Shown in pieces: positions 24,783-33,578 of a stretch of DNA of 64,000 bases. Under the pieces are notes generated by a model, which did no database searches, was not told the origin of the DNA, and saw only the letters and a program-made list of their open reading frames with translations. The stretch comes from Patescibacteria group bacterium (GTDB taxonomy: Bacteria; Patescibacteriota; Patescibacteriia; 2-12-FULL-60-25). Numbering within the stretch: the stretch's first letter is position 1; each line of letters starts with the position of its first letter. Location: positions 46,099 to 110,098 of the forward strand of contig JAGOUY010000004.1 of the NCBI GenBank assembly GCA_018061025.1. The letters run 5' to 3'. A program made the translations under genes and the position numbers.

Positions 24783-27728
24783 TTAATCATTGGAGCCATC
24801 TAAGACGCGGTCGATCACAGGAGCGATGCGTGCACGCTTCGTTCGATCAGGCGAAGAACGGAGTTCGTTTGCCGTCTTTAAGGTAGGTGAGTGGTTAAGA
24901 TCTGCGGCCGTAGAGAAGAGTTCAACCATCGCCTTTTTCGTCTTCGCACTTGTCATAGAGCTGTACGTACCCTTATACATACCTACATCGGCTAACGGAG
25001 CTGCTTTTACCCCACCAGCTCCATCACTTACGGTAATGGACTGCTGCATGGAGTTCAAAATGCTTTTTACGAATGGCTCATCTAGCCCACGTTGACCCGA
25101 TTGCGCCAACAACGGACGCAATTGTTTCATTAAGTCCGTGAACTTGCCTTCCTGTCCGCCCTTAACATTTAACTGATCATCTTTAAACTCAAGTACACTG
25201 TTCATCTGACCAGCGACCTCTTCCGTAAACTTGGCCATAGCGTCTCTGATGCCCGGAATCTTTTGTACATCGGAGATCCGTCCGCCTGCGCCCAAGAAAT
25301 CTCGCAAAGCGGCACCTCCAGCAGCGTTACCCAACCCCGCCGCGCTCTTGGAAGCTGTATCTAAGGCACTATACGCCTTCGATTCTTTTGAATTGCGCAT
25401 CATGAGACCACCCGACACGGCAGCCGCCAAATCTTTCGTACTGAGTTTGCTGCTTGGATTACGCCACATACGCATATTGCCATTGCCGTCCGTCTCCAAG
25501 CGTGAACTCTTGGCTTCCGCGAGCTTCATCCCTTGTTTACCACTGGCAAGCTCGTTATTGTCGAGATAATCCAGTACGTAATCCGTATTGCTGTGCATGG
25601 TTTTATCTGCCTTGCTGAGCGAGTTGAGGTAGGCTTCGCGTTTGGCGTCATCGCCCGTAAGCTGCATCTCGTCCCCCACTTGCTGGACAACACCTGCGGC
25701 TTTTAAGCCTTCCATAATGATTCCTATATCGGCTTTGGCAGATGCATCCATGTTGGCAAATTTTGTTGGATTTTCCACCTTCTTCTTCATTTCACTGGCG
25801 ATCTTATCATCACTCATCATGAGGAGAGGGTTGGCCTTACGCTCTGCCTTGATACGATCACGCGCCGCACGATCACCCACGCGCTCAGCTTCTTTATCTG
25901 CAATCTCAAGATTACGCTTCTTCTCTTCTAACAAGCGGTCATCTGCCAAGGCATCGGCCATCTTGCCAGTATGGCCTTGGGTTGTGACAGGATCAAAGCG
26001 CCGATCGCGACCTAGAGAATCTGCTATTTCGTCCTCTAAGAAGCGGCGCTGCTCGGCATCGACATTGTCACTCGCCAAATCTAAAGCTAAGGCCTCAGAA
26101 GCGCGCTTGTCTCCTTGTGTGTACCAGGCTCCGCCTAAACGCTTATTCACGGCAGAAGCCGCATCCCTTGCCGCGCCCTCAGGCAACGCATTGACGGCTT
26201 TGTTGGCCGCCCAGCCAGCTGCACCACCCAGGACAGACTGATATCCTCCCTGGACCACCCGCTTCTGCTCGGCCGTCATGCCTTTTACTCCCTCCATAAG
26301 TTCAGATTGCTGTTGTTCTGCTTCACGTTTACGCATGGTCATGCCAGTCATGAGCGTCTTACGTGCATACTGCCCAACGAGCGGAATGCGATTTGTCACA
26401 CGCAAGGCCAGCCCTGAGGCTTTTCCCGTTACATCGTAACGACGGTCAACGGCACGCGCCGCTCCAACGCCCAAGAACTTGGCGGCTAAGAATGGCGAAG
26501 CGGCGGCTAAGCTTGCCGCTCCAAAGGCCAGTCCCTTGCTTGCAGATCCAATCTTCTGAGCGAACTTTCCGACACTGGCATCAACGGCATTGGCCGCTTC
26601 CATGGCTGCTTCGAGGGCCATGAGCATGAGCGCGACCGCGATAATAAAGGATGCCACGTTGTCTGAGGTTCCGACACGCGTCAGAAAATTGGTGGCGCCT
26701 GCTCCGTTAATATCTGCGGTTGGCGTGTATAATCCCAATTGATTTGCGAGGTTCTGTCCACCGTTATCCAAGGCGACCGAGCCAGCTACTGGTCCGCCCT
26801 CATTCGTGGGAGCAGTAGGAGGGTTAGCAGGCGGTGATTGTAAGACGGCAAAGGTTAAATAAATGAAAAACATGACAACCGGCCCACCCGTTAAGACTCC
26901 TCCCAAACGTGACCAATACTTCCCTGATAAGCTCCCTATTCCGCTTTGCAAGCGACTTGGAAGAGCCGTCACAAAAAATGCCGCTGGTGATAAAATCAGC
27001 ATCATCCATAATAAGACGATGCGACCCAGCACGTAGGCAATCATGATAAGCATGACGCCGTTCGCGATCACGATCAGGACGAGAGCCAGCAAAAAAGAAG
27101 CGAATACTTGGGCCAATAGTTCTCCTTCAGGAGCTGTTCCGGAGGTATAACTCTCCCCCATGCTTAGAAGCTGATTAATACGAAAGGCCGCAGTAAAATT
27201 TCCGGCTCCCGCCGCTCTAAATGCATTCACAAACGTCAACATGACCACTTGGGAAAAATCGATAAGGAGCTGTATCAAGGTACGCGAAAAGTTGATTAAG
27301 ATGGCCATCAGCAGCAACTTTGGTAAGACCGCATTGTACCGTAAGGAGGAGTCCCAGCCGATAATGGTGCTAAACGCCGAGATCAATAAAATCACGATAA
27401 AGAACATGTTACAGATGTCGCGCACGATGACCCAACCTATTTGTACCGGTTGTGCGTTTCCAAACCCGTTATAGCGGGCGAAGCCCAAGAAAATATCAAC
27501 TAAAAACACAAATACCTTGCCCAAAGTCTCTACGACCCAGGCAAGGAGTTGGATAATGGCGGAAACGGCCTCTTGCGTGACCGTTGCTTGCGCAAAATGC
27601 GGGAGGAGCATCAAGCACAACATCAAGATACCCAGCCCTAGCGGATACTTATGCCTGCTGACCCATTGGGTTGCCGACGCAAATCCGGCCTTTACTTTTT
27701 CCTGGAAAGATCGAAAGAGAGAACGCAT
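24783..27728 (-). CDS. VirB6/TrbL-like polytopic membrane protein with long soluble tail
   Basis: The product has 981 residues. After a hydrophobic N-terminal segment (about 28-50) come roughly six or seven membrane helices between residues 55 and 380, the arrangement of VirB6/TrbL inner-membrane channel proteins. Residues 400-981 are soluble, alanine- and charge-rich and mainly helical (RAVDRRYDVTGKASGLALRV, then long KR/DE-rich stretches). Long tails are known in this family. The gene heads the minus-strand operon that runs to comF. It may form the channel through which the locus moves DNA or protein. Confidence 0.8.
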   Translation of the reverse strand: MRSLFRSFQEKVKAGFASATQWVSRHKYPLGLGILMLCLMLLPHFAQATVTQEAVSAIIQLLAWVVETLGKVFVFLVDIFLGFARYNGFGNAQPVQIGWVIVRDICNMFFIVILLISAFSTIIGWDSSLRYNAVLPKLLLMAILINFSRTLIQLLIDFSQVVMLTFVNAFRAAGAGNFTAAFRINQLLSMGESYTSGTAPEGELLAQVFASFLLALVLIVIANGVMLIMIAYVLGRIVLLWMMLILSPAAFFVTALPSRLQSGIGSLSGKYWSRLGGVLTGGPVVMFFIYLTFAVLQSPPANPPTAPTNEGGPVAGSVALDNGGQNLANQLGLYTPTADINGAGATNFLTRVGTSDNVASFIIAVALMLMALEAAMEAANAVDASVGKFAQKIGSASKGLAFGAASLAAASPFLAAKFLGVGAARAVDRRYDVTGKASGLALRVTNRIPLVGQYARKTLMTGMTMRKREAEQQQSELMEGVKGMTAEQKRVVQGGYQSVLGGAAGWAANKAVNALPEGAARDAASAVNKRLGGAWYTQGDKRASEALALDLASDNVDAEQRRFLEDEIADSLGRDRRFDPVTTQGHTGKMADALADDRLLEEKKRNLEIADKEAERVGDRAARDRIKAERKANPLLMMSDDKIASEMKKKVENPTKFANMDASAKADIGIIMEGLKAAGVVQQVGDEMQLTGDDAKREAYLNSLSKADKTMHSNTDYVLDYLDNNELASGKQGMKLAEAKSSRLETDGNGNMRMWRNPSSKLSTKDLAAAVSGGLMMRNSKESKAYSALDTASKSAAGLGNAAGGAALRDFLGAGGRISDVQKIPGIRDAMAKFTEEVAGQMNSVLEFKDDQLNVKGGQEGKFTDLMKQLRPLLAQSGQRGLDEPFVKSILNSMQQSITVSDGAGGVKAAPLADVGMYKGTYSSMTSAKTKKAMVELFSTAADLNHSPTLKTANELRSSPDRTKRARIAPVIDRVLDGSND

Positions 27729-27785
27729 AGCTATCGGACGTTAGGATAGCATATCGCGTAAAAGAACGGAATGTGTCCTAAGCAT

Positions 27786-28041
27786 GTCATTCTGAGGTGA
27801 AAACAACTGTCGCAAAAACATACGTTGTAACCGAAGAATCCCTTGCCCGTACCCCTCTGTCATTCTGAAGAGAAATCGACTAAATAAAGAATATGCTGGA
27901 AATGAAGAATCCCTTGCGCTGCGCCCCGACCTTCGTGAAGAGCGGGGATCCTTTTCCGGATAGGCCGGACACGAACAGGCAAGGGATTCTTCGATTACGG
28001 CACTTGTTTTCACGACAGAGGACTACACCTCAGAATGACGG
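27786..28041. repeat. Three copies of a roughly 60-bp dispersed repeat, two inverted
   Basis: Copies start with GTCATTCTGA and end with GAAGAATCCCTTGC. Two are in direct orientation (27786-27845 and about 27870-27927) and one is inverted (27979-28041). The outer two can pair into a long imperfect hairpin. The whole gap 27729-28060 holds this and no gene. Shorter relatives lie at 31689 and 61920. Confidence 0.75.
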
Positions 28042-28060
28042 AGGAGAGAACGATTTCTCA

Positions 28061-28633
28061 CTAGGGTCGAACAGCGTTCCAAATATTCATCGCCTTCTCT
28101 GTCCCGTGTTTGATCCAGTCTTCCATGGCGTTCACGGATGAGGATAAGATTTTTTCGACGATGGGTTGCTCTTCGCCGGAAAATCGTTGTAAAACAAACT
28201 CTTCTTTGGGAAGTTGACCCGTAGGACGACCGATCCCGAGACGCAAGCGCGCTCCTTGTTCGGTGCCCAACTGTTCTTGGATGGAACGGATGCCGTTGTG
28301 ACCGGCTGGACCCGCTTGCGCACAGAACGCCTGCTTCCCTAAGGCATAATCCATTTCATCGTGTACGATGAGTACTTGAGACAGGTCTACCTTGTAGAAT
28401 GACATGACGGCTTTGAGCGCTTCTCCCGATCGGTTCATGTAGGTAAGGGGTCGGACGAGAAGGATCTTTTCGCTATTGATGGAAAGCTCAGCGATCTCGG
28501 CTTGGAAACGGGATTTTGTTTGAAATTTAACCCCATTCTTCTGTCCCAATAGCGTTACGGCGTCCCAACCAATGTTGTGACGCGTGTAGGCATATTCTTG
28601 ACCATGATTCCCGAGACCGACGATAAGCTTCAT
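28061..28633 (-). CDS. pth: Peptidyl-tRNA hydrolase
   Basis: The product has 190 residues. It begins MKLIVGLGNHGQEYAYTRHN, with catalytic His at TRHNIG. Further family blocks are RPLTYMNRSGEA, VIHDEMDYALG with the conserved Asp, and GHNGIRSI. It frees tRNA from peptidyl-tRNA that drops off ribosomes. Length is normal. The start at 28633 is chosen because the family begins at this point; the frame stays open upstream into the der gene. It is 25 bp downstream of der. Confidence 0.93.
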   Translation of the reverse strand: MKLIVGLGNHGQEYAYTRHNIGWDAVTLLGQKNGVKFQTKSRFQAEIAELSINSEKILLVRPLTYMNRSGEALKAVMSFYKVDLSQVLIVHDEMDYALGKQAFCAQAGPAGHNGIRSIQEQLGTEQGARLRLGIGRPTGQLPKEEFVLQRFSGEEQPIVEKILSSSVNAMEDWIKHGTEKAMNIWNAVRP

Positions 28634-28658
28634 ATGAACGTGCAGGCTCTTGTACAGC

Positions 28659-30131
28659 TTAGGTTTTCTGGCGGCGACGCGTTTGGTTGACGACGGGCTT
28701 GCGTTCGATAATCTTTCCGACGGCTTCTTCATAGCCAGGACCAGACTTATTCCACTTACGTCCACCTTTCGAGGTTGGGACATTGCGCGCTTTTACGATA
28801 ATGGGCGTGCCTTTAAACCCAAATTTTTCGCGAATGCGCTTCTCAAAAAACCGGACCCAGTTTTCATGGACACTTTCTTTTTCTCCTAAAATCGTAATTA
28901 AAAAGGTTGGGGGTGCTTCGCGAACTTGGGCGACATCATAAATACGAGGAGATTTTGGCCCGTAGCTTGGCAAGGGTTTTTTGCTCTTGATACAGGCTTT
29001 CAATAGACGGTTGATAGCGTTGTAATCAATCTTGCGATGACGTTCGGATTGGACCGTCATAGCCATATCCAAGAGTTCACGCGTACGCATGTTTTGTTTA
29101 GCGCTCACGAAGACCATGGGAGCCCAGGACAAGAACGGGAAGAGCTGACGGATGAGCATCTCAATTCCATTGGCGGTGTCTGGTTTTTTATCTGGAATCA
29201 AATCCCATTTATTGGCCACGAGGATCAAGCCTTTACTGCTTGTTTCCAAAATACCCGCCAAATGACGGTCTTGTGCGGTTGGGTCTTGGGTCACGTCAAA
29301 GACAAGACAAGCAACGTCGCATTCGTCGATGGCCTTCATGTTACGTTCGATCCCCGCTTCTTCTACCTCATTATCAACACGCGCTTGTTTACGCATCCCG
29401 GCCGTGTCGACGAGCATGACGTCACGATCTTGGTAGCGCAACCAAGTGTCTTGTGGTTCACGGGTCGTGTGTGCGACAGGTGAGACGATGACGCGATTCT
29501 CTCCTAAAATGGAATTTACTAACGATGATTTGCCAACATTTGGACGTCCGACGAGTGCGAGCTTAAGCGGCTCTACTTCGTAGGTAGGAACAGCGGGTTT
29601 GCCCTGGCGTTCTAATTCGGTAAGGATCTCATCCAAAAGATCACCCGCCAAAAAGCCGGTATTGGCGCTGATGAGCTTGGGTTCACCTAACGCAAGCTGA
29701 TAGATGGCTGGGTCATGCGCCATGGAGGCGTGTTTCATCTGGTCAATTTTGTTGACGAGGAGCCAAACAGGTTTGCCCGTTTCGCGCGCGACACGAGCGA
29801 TCTCTTGGTCTTGAGGCAACACGCCAGATTGACCGTCCATCATAAAAAGGAGGAGGTCAGCTTCTTTGAGGGCGTGAATGGTTTGCGTGCGGATCCCTTC
29901 TCCGATTTCATTGGCTTCGGTATCCATGCCTCCGGTATCAATCAGATCAAACACGACGCCACGCCAAACGACCTGACCATATTTACGGTCACGGGTGGTG
30001 TGCGACTGGGGGCTCACGAGAGCCTGGCCGGTTTCTGTGAGGCGATTCCACAAACTGGACTTGCCTACGTTGGTACGACCAACGAGCGCGACAAGCGGGC
30101 GATTACGGGCGGGTGGAACTGGAGCTGGCAT
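28659..30131 (-). CDS. der: Ribosome-assembly GTPase Der (EngA)
   Basis: The product has 490 residues. Two tandem GTPase domains are visible: GRTNVGKSS near residue 19 with DTGGMD, and GRPNVGKSS near 190 with DTAGMR and NKWDLI. A KH-like C-terminal domain follows, ending in a basic tail. Der helps assemble the 50S subunit. The start at 30131 lies 29 bp inside the upstream LCP gene. Length and motifs are typical. Confidence 0.95.
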   Translation of the reverse strand: MPAPVPPARNRPLVALVGRTNVGKSSLWNRLTETGQALVSPQSHTTRDRKYGQVVWRGVVFDLIDTGGMDTEANEIGEGIRTQTIHALKEADLLLFMMDGQSGVLPQDQEIARVARETGKPVWLLVNKIDQMKHASMAHDPAIYQLALGEPKLISANTGFLAGDLLDEILTELERQGKPAVPTYEVEPLKLALVGRPNVGKSSLVNSILGENRVIVSPVAHTTREPQDTWLRYQDRDVMLVDTAGMRKQARVDNEVEEAGIERNMKAIDECDVACLVFDVTQDPTAQDRHLAGILETSSKGLILVANKWDLIPDKKPDTANGIEMLIRQLFPFLSWAPMVFVSAKQNMRTRELLDMAMTVQSERHRKIDYNAINRLLKACIKSKKPLPSYGPKSPRIYDVAQVREAPPTFLITILGEKESVHENWVRFFEKRIREKFGFKGTPIIVKARNVPTSKGGRKWNKSGPGYEEAVGKIIERKPVVNQTRRRQKT

Positions 30132-31626
30132 AAGAAGGGTTGATAAACGCGTCACTGGCTTCACCCAAAATGATGAGAAAATCGACGTTAGGCGCGGATA
30201 AGCGTTCCGGCGCGAGACCATCATTTAACAAAATCTTTGGACGTTTCGGATCGGCTGGATCAGGGGTAGGGGTAATAGTGGAGACATCTGCTTGCAAAAG
30301 ACGCCGCAGAACGCTTAGTTGAGCGGGTTTTTTGCCATTTGTCAAGTCGTAAACCACCGTTCGTTCGTAGCCACGGCGGACGGCATTGCCAAAGGCCATG
30401 ATTTCGTAGCCAGAACGCTCAAGTTTTGCGGCCACTTGCGAAGCAAAGCCGGTCCGAGCCGTGCCGTTTTTTACCTCTAATTTCACGGTTTCTTGCTCAG
30501 GGGTCGTTTTTTTATCCGTGGTCGCTACCTGGACCTGGGTTGAGGTCACAAAGGGATTTTGAGCGATCTCACGAATTTGGGACCAATCTGGTTCTTTGGG
30601 AAAAAGCATGAAGGCGCCCGCGACATTGGCTGCGACGAGTTCGCCGTCTGGGGCGTCGGTTAAGACCCGCATGCTCATTTGGTCGCGGGAAAACTCTTTT
30701 GCCAAGGGGGCGATCTGTAGAAAATCCCACAAGGTAAAGTCTGTTTGCAAATGGCTACTCACGACAGAATATAAGGCACTGAGCTTGCTTGGATTGCTCA
30801 AGGTTTGCAGGGAAAGAAGTTTTTCGCGCACGGCGAGCATAAGGAGCTGCTGGCGGCGGCTACGAGCAAAATCAGAACCTTCCCCATTATTCCCGTGGCG
30901 CGAACGTGCGTAGGTGAGGGCTTGGGTTCCGCTAAAATGCTGCGTCCCTTTTTTGAAACTGACGGTCATCCATCCCTCATCCTCGGTAGGATATTGGGGG
31001 TCGGTAAAGGCACGCTCGACATTCACGTCGACTCCGCCGATGGCATCAATAAATTTGGCGAAGCCAGAAAAATCAATGCGTACAACGTGATCAATCTTTA
31101 CCTCCAATAATTTTCCCAGCGCGTCCGCGGCGACACGCGCTCCCTCGCCTGGATGTTCTTGTTCGGCATAGGCTTGGACGGAATTTATTTTTTCAAAGCG
31201 TCCACCGCCCAAGGGATACGCGGTATCGCGTGGGATGGACAACATGGCAACTTTTTTGTCTTTGAGATCGATACTGGCAAGAATGATCGTATCGGTCAGT
31301 TGAGGGCCATCGTGTCCCTCCCCTCCCACGCCAAATAAAAGCACATTCATGCGGTCGCTTTTGGCCGGTTGTTCTGCCGAGGCATTCGAATCTTGCCCAA
31401 ACATTAAGCGTCGAATATCTGCAATCACTGGGACGGCGCCCACCTCTCCTAACACACTCGTCCCCCGCTGCACCGAGCGATAGGAAGCATATGCCCCTAA
31501 GCCAGACACGACGGCCACAAGCAATGCAAACACGCCGCCTATAATATAGGTCTGACGATGGATGCGCCGTTCTTGCGGCGCCTCTACAAAATTAGCAGCC
31601 AGAGGTGGGTCTTGGGGTTCGAACAT
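30103..31626 (-). CDS. LytR-CpsA-Psr (LCP) family protein
   Basis: The product has 507 residues. One membrane helix lies near residues 27-50. The LCP domain is near 90-260 (NVLLFGVGGEGHDGPQLTDT, SIPRDTAYPLGG, KINSVQAYAE, YARSRHGNNGEGSDFARSRR). A C-terminal LytR_C-like domain is near 370-460 (VKLEVKNGTARTGFASQVAA). LCP enzymes attach glycopolymers to peptidoglycan or another lipid-linked carrier outside the cell. Upstream, TACACT preceded by TGG forms an extended -10 nine bases before the ATG, so the leader is very short. Confidence 0.9.
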   Translation of the reverse strand: MFEPQDPPLAANFVEAPQERRIHRQTYIIGGVFALLVAVVSGLGAYASYRSVQRGTSVLGEVGAVPVIADIRRLMFGQDSNASAEQPAKSDRMNVLLFGVGGEGHDGPQLTDTIILASIDLKDKKVAMLSIPRDTAYPLGGGRFEKINSVQAYAEQEHPGEGARVAADALGKLLEVKIDHVVRIDFSGFAKFIDAIGGVDVNVERAFTDPQYPTEDEGWMTVSFKKGTQHFSGTQALTYARSRHGNNGEGSDFARSRRQQLLMLAVREKLLSLQTLSNPSKLSALYSVVSSHLQTDFTLWDFLQIAPLAKEFSRDQMSMRVLTDAPDGELVAANVAGAFMLFPKEPDWSQIREIAQNPFVTSTQVQVATTDKKTTPEQETVKLEVKNGTARTGFASQVAAKLERSGYEIMAFGNAVRRGYERTVVYDLTNGKKPAQLSVLRRLLQADVSTITPTPDPADPKRPKILLNDGLAPERLSAPNVDFLIILGEASDAFINPSYASSSSTRP

Positions 31627-31688
31627 CGTTTGAGAGTGTACCAGTGATTGTGTGCGTGAGCAATGGAGGAGACACCCTCCTTTTCTTC

Positions 31689-31812
31689 CCCGTCATCCCG
31701 AATGAAGTCCGACGAAGTGAGGGATCTCGCAGCCAAAACAGGTATTCTATTTCTGTCATTCCCTCGAAGGAGGGGACCCAGCTCAGGCACGTCGTTCGCG
31801 AACGACGTGCCC
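31689..31812. repeat. Composite dispersed repeat with TCGCGA palindrome
   Basis: It has GTCATCCCGAATGAAG, a GAGGGATCT end, then a second unit (GTCATTCCCTCGAAGG...GGGACCCAGC), then a 26-bp palindrome (31786-31811) with core ACGTCGTTCGCGAACGACGT. The unit order resembles 61921-62034. No gene is present in 31627-31937. Confidence 0.7.
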
Positions 31813-31937
31813 CAGACGGATCGATAGGTGATTGGATAGTGATACATAGGCGATGGATCTATGCGGGGCACAGATCCTAGATGGGAGTAAATAAGGATAA
31901 GTGAGGAGAGGAAAATAGAACGTCCCTGTCTATGCTA

Positions 31938-31967
31938 TTGACAAAACTAACTAATTTTGTTTATCTT
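31938..31967 (+). promoter_or_regulatory. Promoter of the 62-residue orphan gene
   Basis: TTGACA (31938-31943) and TATCTT (31962-31967) are 18 bp apart, giving a leader of about 100 nt. Confidence 0.6.
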
Positions 31968-32076
31968 ACTTTTACTAAATCTAGTGTGCGTCCCTGGACT
32001 TGAGTTAAACTCAAGTTTAAAGACCCACATTCGATCGGCTGAAACCGTTGGGTGGTAGGGAGAAGAGAGGAAGAGT

Positions 32077-32265
32077 ATGGACTGGGATGATGAGAGCCGG
32101 TGCGCGCGGGTAGAGCGCTACCGCATCGAAGAAGTGGACCGCTTCCGAAGAGTCAACGAGCGGGATCCGAGGGTAGCGGAGCAGACGGTGCTTCACGCCA
32201 TCGGAGACCTGCACGAGACTCACCGTATGGTTCGCCAGGAGAACAGGGAGCGTCGCGGGTACTGA
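32077..32265 (+). CDS. Very charged 62-residue orphan protein
   Basis: It begins at ATG 32077 with AGAGAGGA upstream as Shine-Dalgarno sequence. The product is dominated by Arg, Glu and Asp and looks like a single long helix (RYRIEEVDRFRRVNERDPRV). It has no membrane segment or known motif. Promoter, ribosome site, GC-rich reading frame and a structured 3' region ending in a terminator all support a real small gene despite its size. Confidence 0.6.
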   Translation: MDWDDESRCARVERYRIEEVDRFRRVNERDPRVAEQTVLHAIGDLHETHRMVRQENRERRGY

Positions 32266-32270
32266 CGCAC

Positions 32271-32363
32271 CCCCCCCTCACTTAAGTTATTACTTTCTTG
32301 CCTATCTACCTCCAGATAGGCTCCTACCTTAGCTGACAATCTTGGTTGTCATATGAGGGGGGG
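32271..32363 (+). ncRNA. Branched RNA structure in the 3' region of the 62-residue gene
   Basis: A 10-bp closing stem (CCCCCCCTCA, 32271-32280, with 32354-32363) encloses two hairpins. One is GCCTATCT/AGATAGGC (32300-32307, 32314-32321). The other is TGACAA/TTGTCA (32334-32339, 32346-32351). This makes a three-way junction on paper. It starts six bases after the stop codon and is followed by an intrinsic terminator, so it probably belongs to the orphan's transcript. Confidence 0.5.
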
Positions 32364-32376
32364 CAGCGTAAATAAG

Positions 32377-32405
32377 ATCCACCAAATTTCAAGGTGGATT
32401 TTTGA
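32377..32405 (+). terminator. Intrinsic terminator before dprA
   Basis: ATCCACC pairs with GGTGGAT across a 9-nt loop, followed by TTTTTGATTTT. Confidence 0.8.
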
Positions 32406-32450
32406 TTTTAAGGTCTTGACATTTTCGTTTAGATATGGAACGGGGTAGGT

Positions 32451-33539
32451 ATGTCCTTTACTGATGAGCAGGTGGCGAAAATTTGTTTGGCGCACTTTCG
32501 GGATATCGGGAGTCAGCGTATGCGCATGTTGAAACGAGTGACGGGGTCTTATACAAAAGCTCTGTCGGCGAAACGGTCTTTGTTGCAACAGGCGGGCATG
32601 CGTGCGAGTACGATTGAACGGTTTTTGTCTTGGCGTGGGCGGTATGACGAGAACGCGATGATCGATCTTTTGGCGGCGGAAGGGATTCGCGTTCTGTTTC
32701 CGGAAGATTCTGATTTTCCTCCCCTACTGTGCGCGTCGAGTGATCCGCCGGAAGTGTTGTTTGTGCGTGGCGTCCTTCCATCTGCGCCCGCCGTAGCTAT
32801 CGTTGGGACTCGGAAAATAAGCCCGTATGGAGAGCAGGTGACGCGAAGCGTCGTCCCCCCTCTCGTTGGAACAGGACTGTGTATCGTGTCTGGTCTGGCC
32901 TTGGGAGTGGATGGACTCGTTCATCGCGCCACCTTGGACGCAGGCGGGGTGACGGCGGCATTTCTGGCCACGGGCGTAGACCACCCTTCGATCTATCCGC
33001 GTGCCCATGCCCGGCTGGCGGAAGAGATTATTGAGAAGGGCGGTTGTCTCTTAAGTGAATCTCCTCCTGGCGGACAGGGATACGAATATCTCTTCCCATT
33101 ACGTAACCGTTTGATTGCGAGCTACTCACTTGCAACGGTGGTCGTCGAAGCGGCACCTAAGAGCGGATCCTTAATTACAGCGACATTAGCCTTGGAAGAA
33201 AATCGAGAGGTGTTGGCGGTGCCTGGCTCGATTTGGAACCCGCAATCTGAAGGGACAAACCACTTACTTAAGCTGGGAGCCAGACCCTGCACCACGGCTC
33301 AGGACATCCTGGATGCACTCGCCCTTGATCGGCCGGATTTGATTGCGCAGGCGAGGAGTGAGCTGCCAACGACCCCGCAAGACCAGACTTTTTTGTCTTA
33401 TCTTAGCCAACCAATTCATATTGACGTGCTAGCAACCCTCGCCAAACAGGCGGTCTCACATGTATCATCCCAATTATCCATTCTTGAATTAAAAGGACTG
33501 GTCCAGCATCTCGGCGGCCAAACGTGGGTTCGCACGTAG
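32451..33539 (+). CDS. dprA: DNA-processing protein A
   Basis: The product has 362 residues. An N-terminal helical region precedes the Rossmann-like DprA core: VAIVGTRKISPYGEQV near 115-130, SGLALGVDGLVHRATL near 149-164, FPLRNRLIASYS near 215-226 and KSGSLITATLALE near 236-248. The C-terminal part (about 300-362) is a winged-helix domain. DprA loads RecA on incoming single-stranded DNA in transformation. With comF and the VirB4-type locus it suggests that this cell takes up DNA. A TTGACA lies upstream near 32416 without a clear -10 box. Confidence 0.93.
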   Translation: MSFTDEQVAKICLAHFRDIGSQRMRMLKRVTGSYTKALSAKRSLLQQAGMRASTIERFLSWRGRYDENAMIDLLAAEGIRVLFPEDSDFPPLLCASSDPPEVLFVRGVLPSAPAVAIVGTRKISPYGEQVTRSVVPPLVGTGLCIVSGLALGVDGLVHRATLDAGGVTAAFLATGVDHPSIYPRAHARLAEEIIEKGGCLLSESPPGGQGYEYLFPLRNRLIASYSLATVVVEAAPKSGSLITATLALEENREVLAVPGSIWNPQSEGTNHLLKLGARPCTTAQDILDALALDRPDLIAQARSELPTTPQDQTFLSYLSQPIHIDVLATLAKQAVSHVSSQLSILELKGLVQHLGGQTWVRT

Positions 33540-33578
33540 ACCCGTCCTCTCTCTTTGCTCTTGTCTTCTGACCTTATT

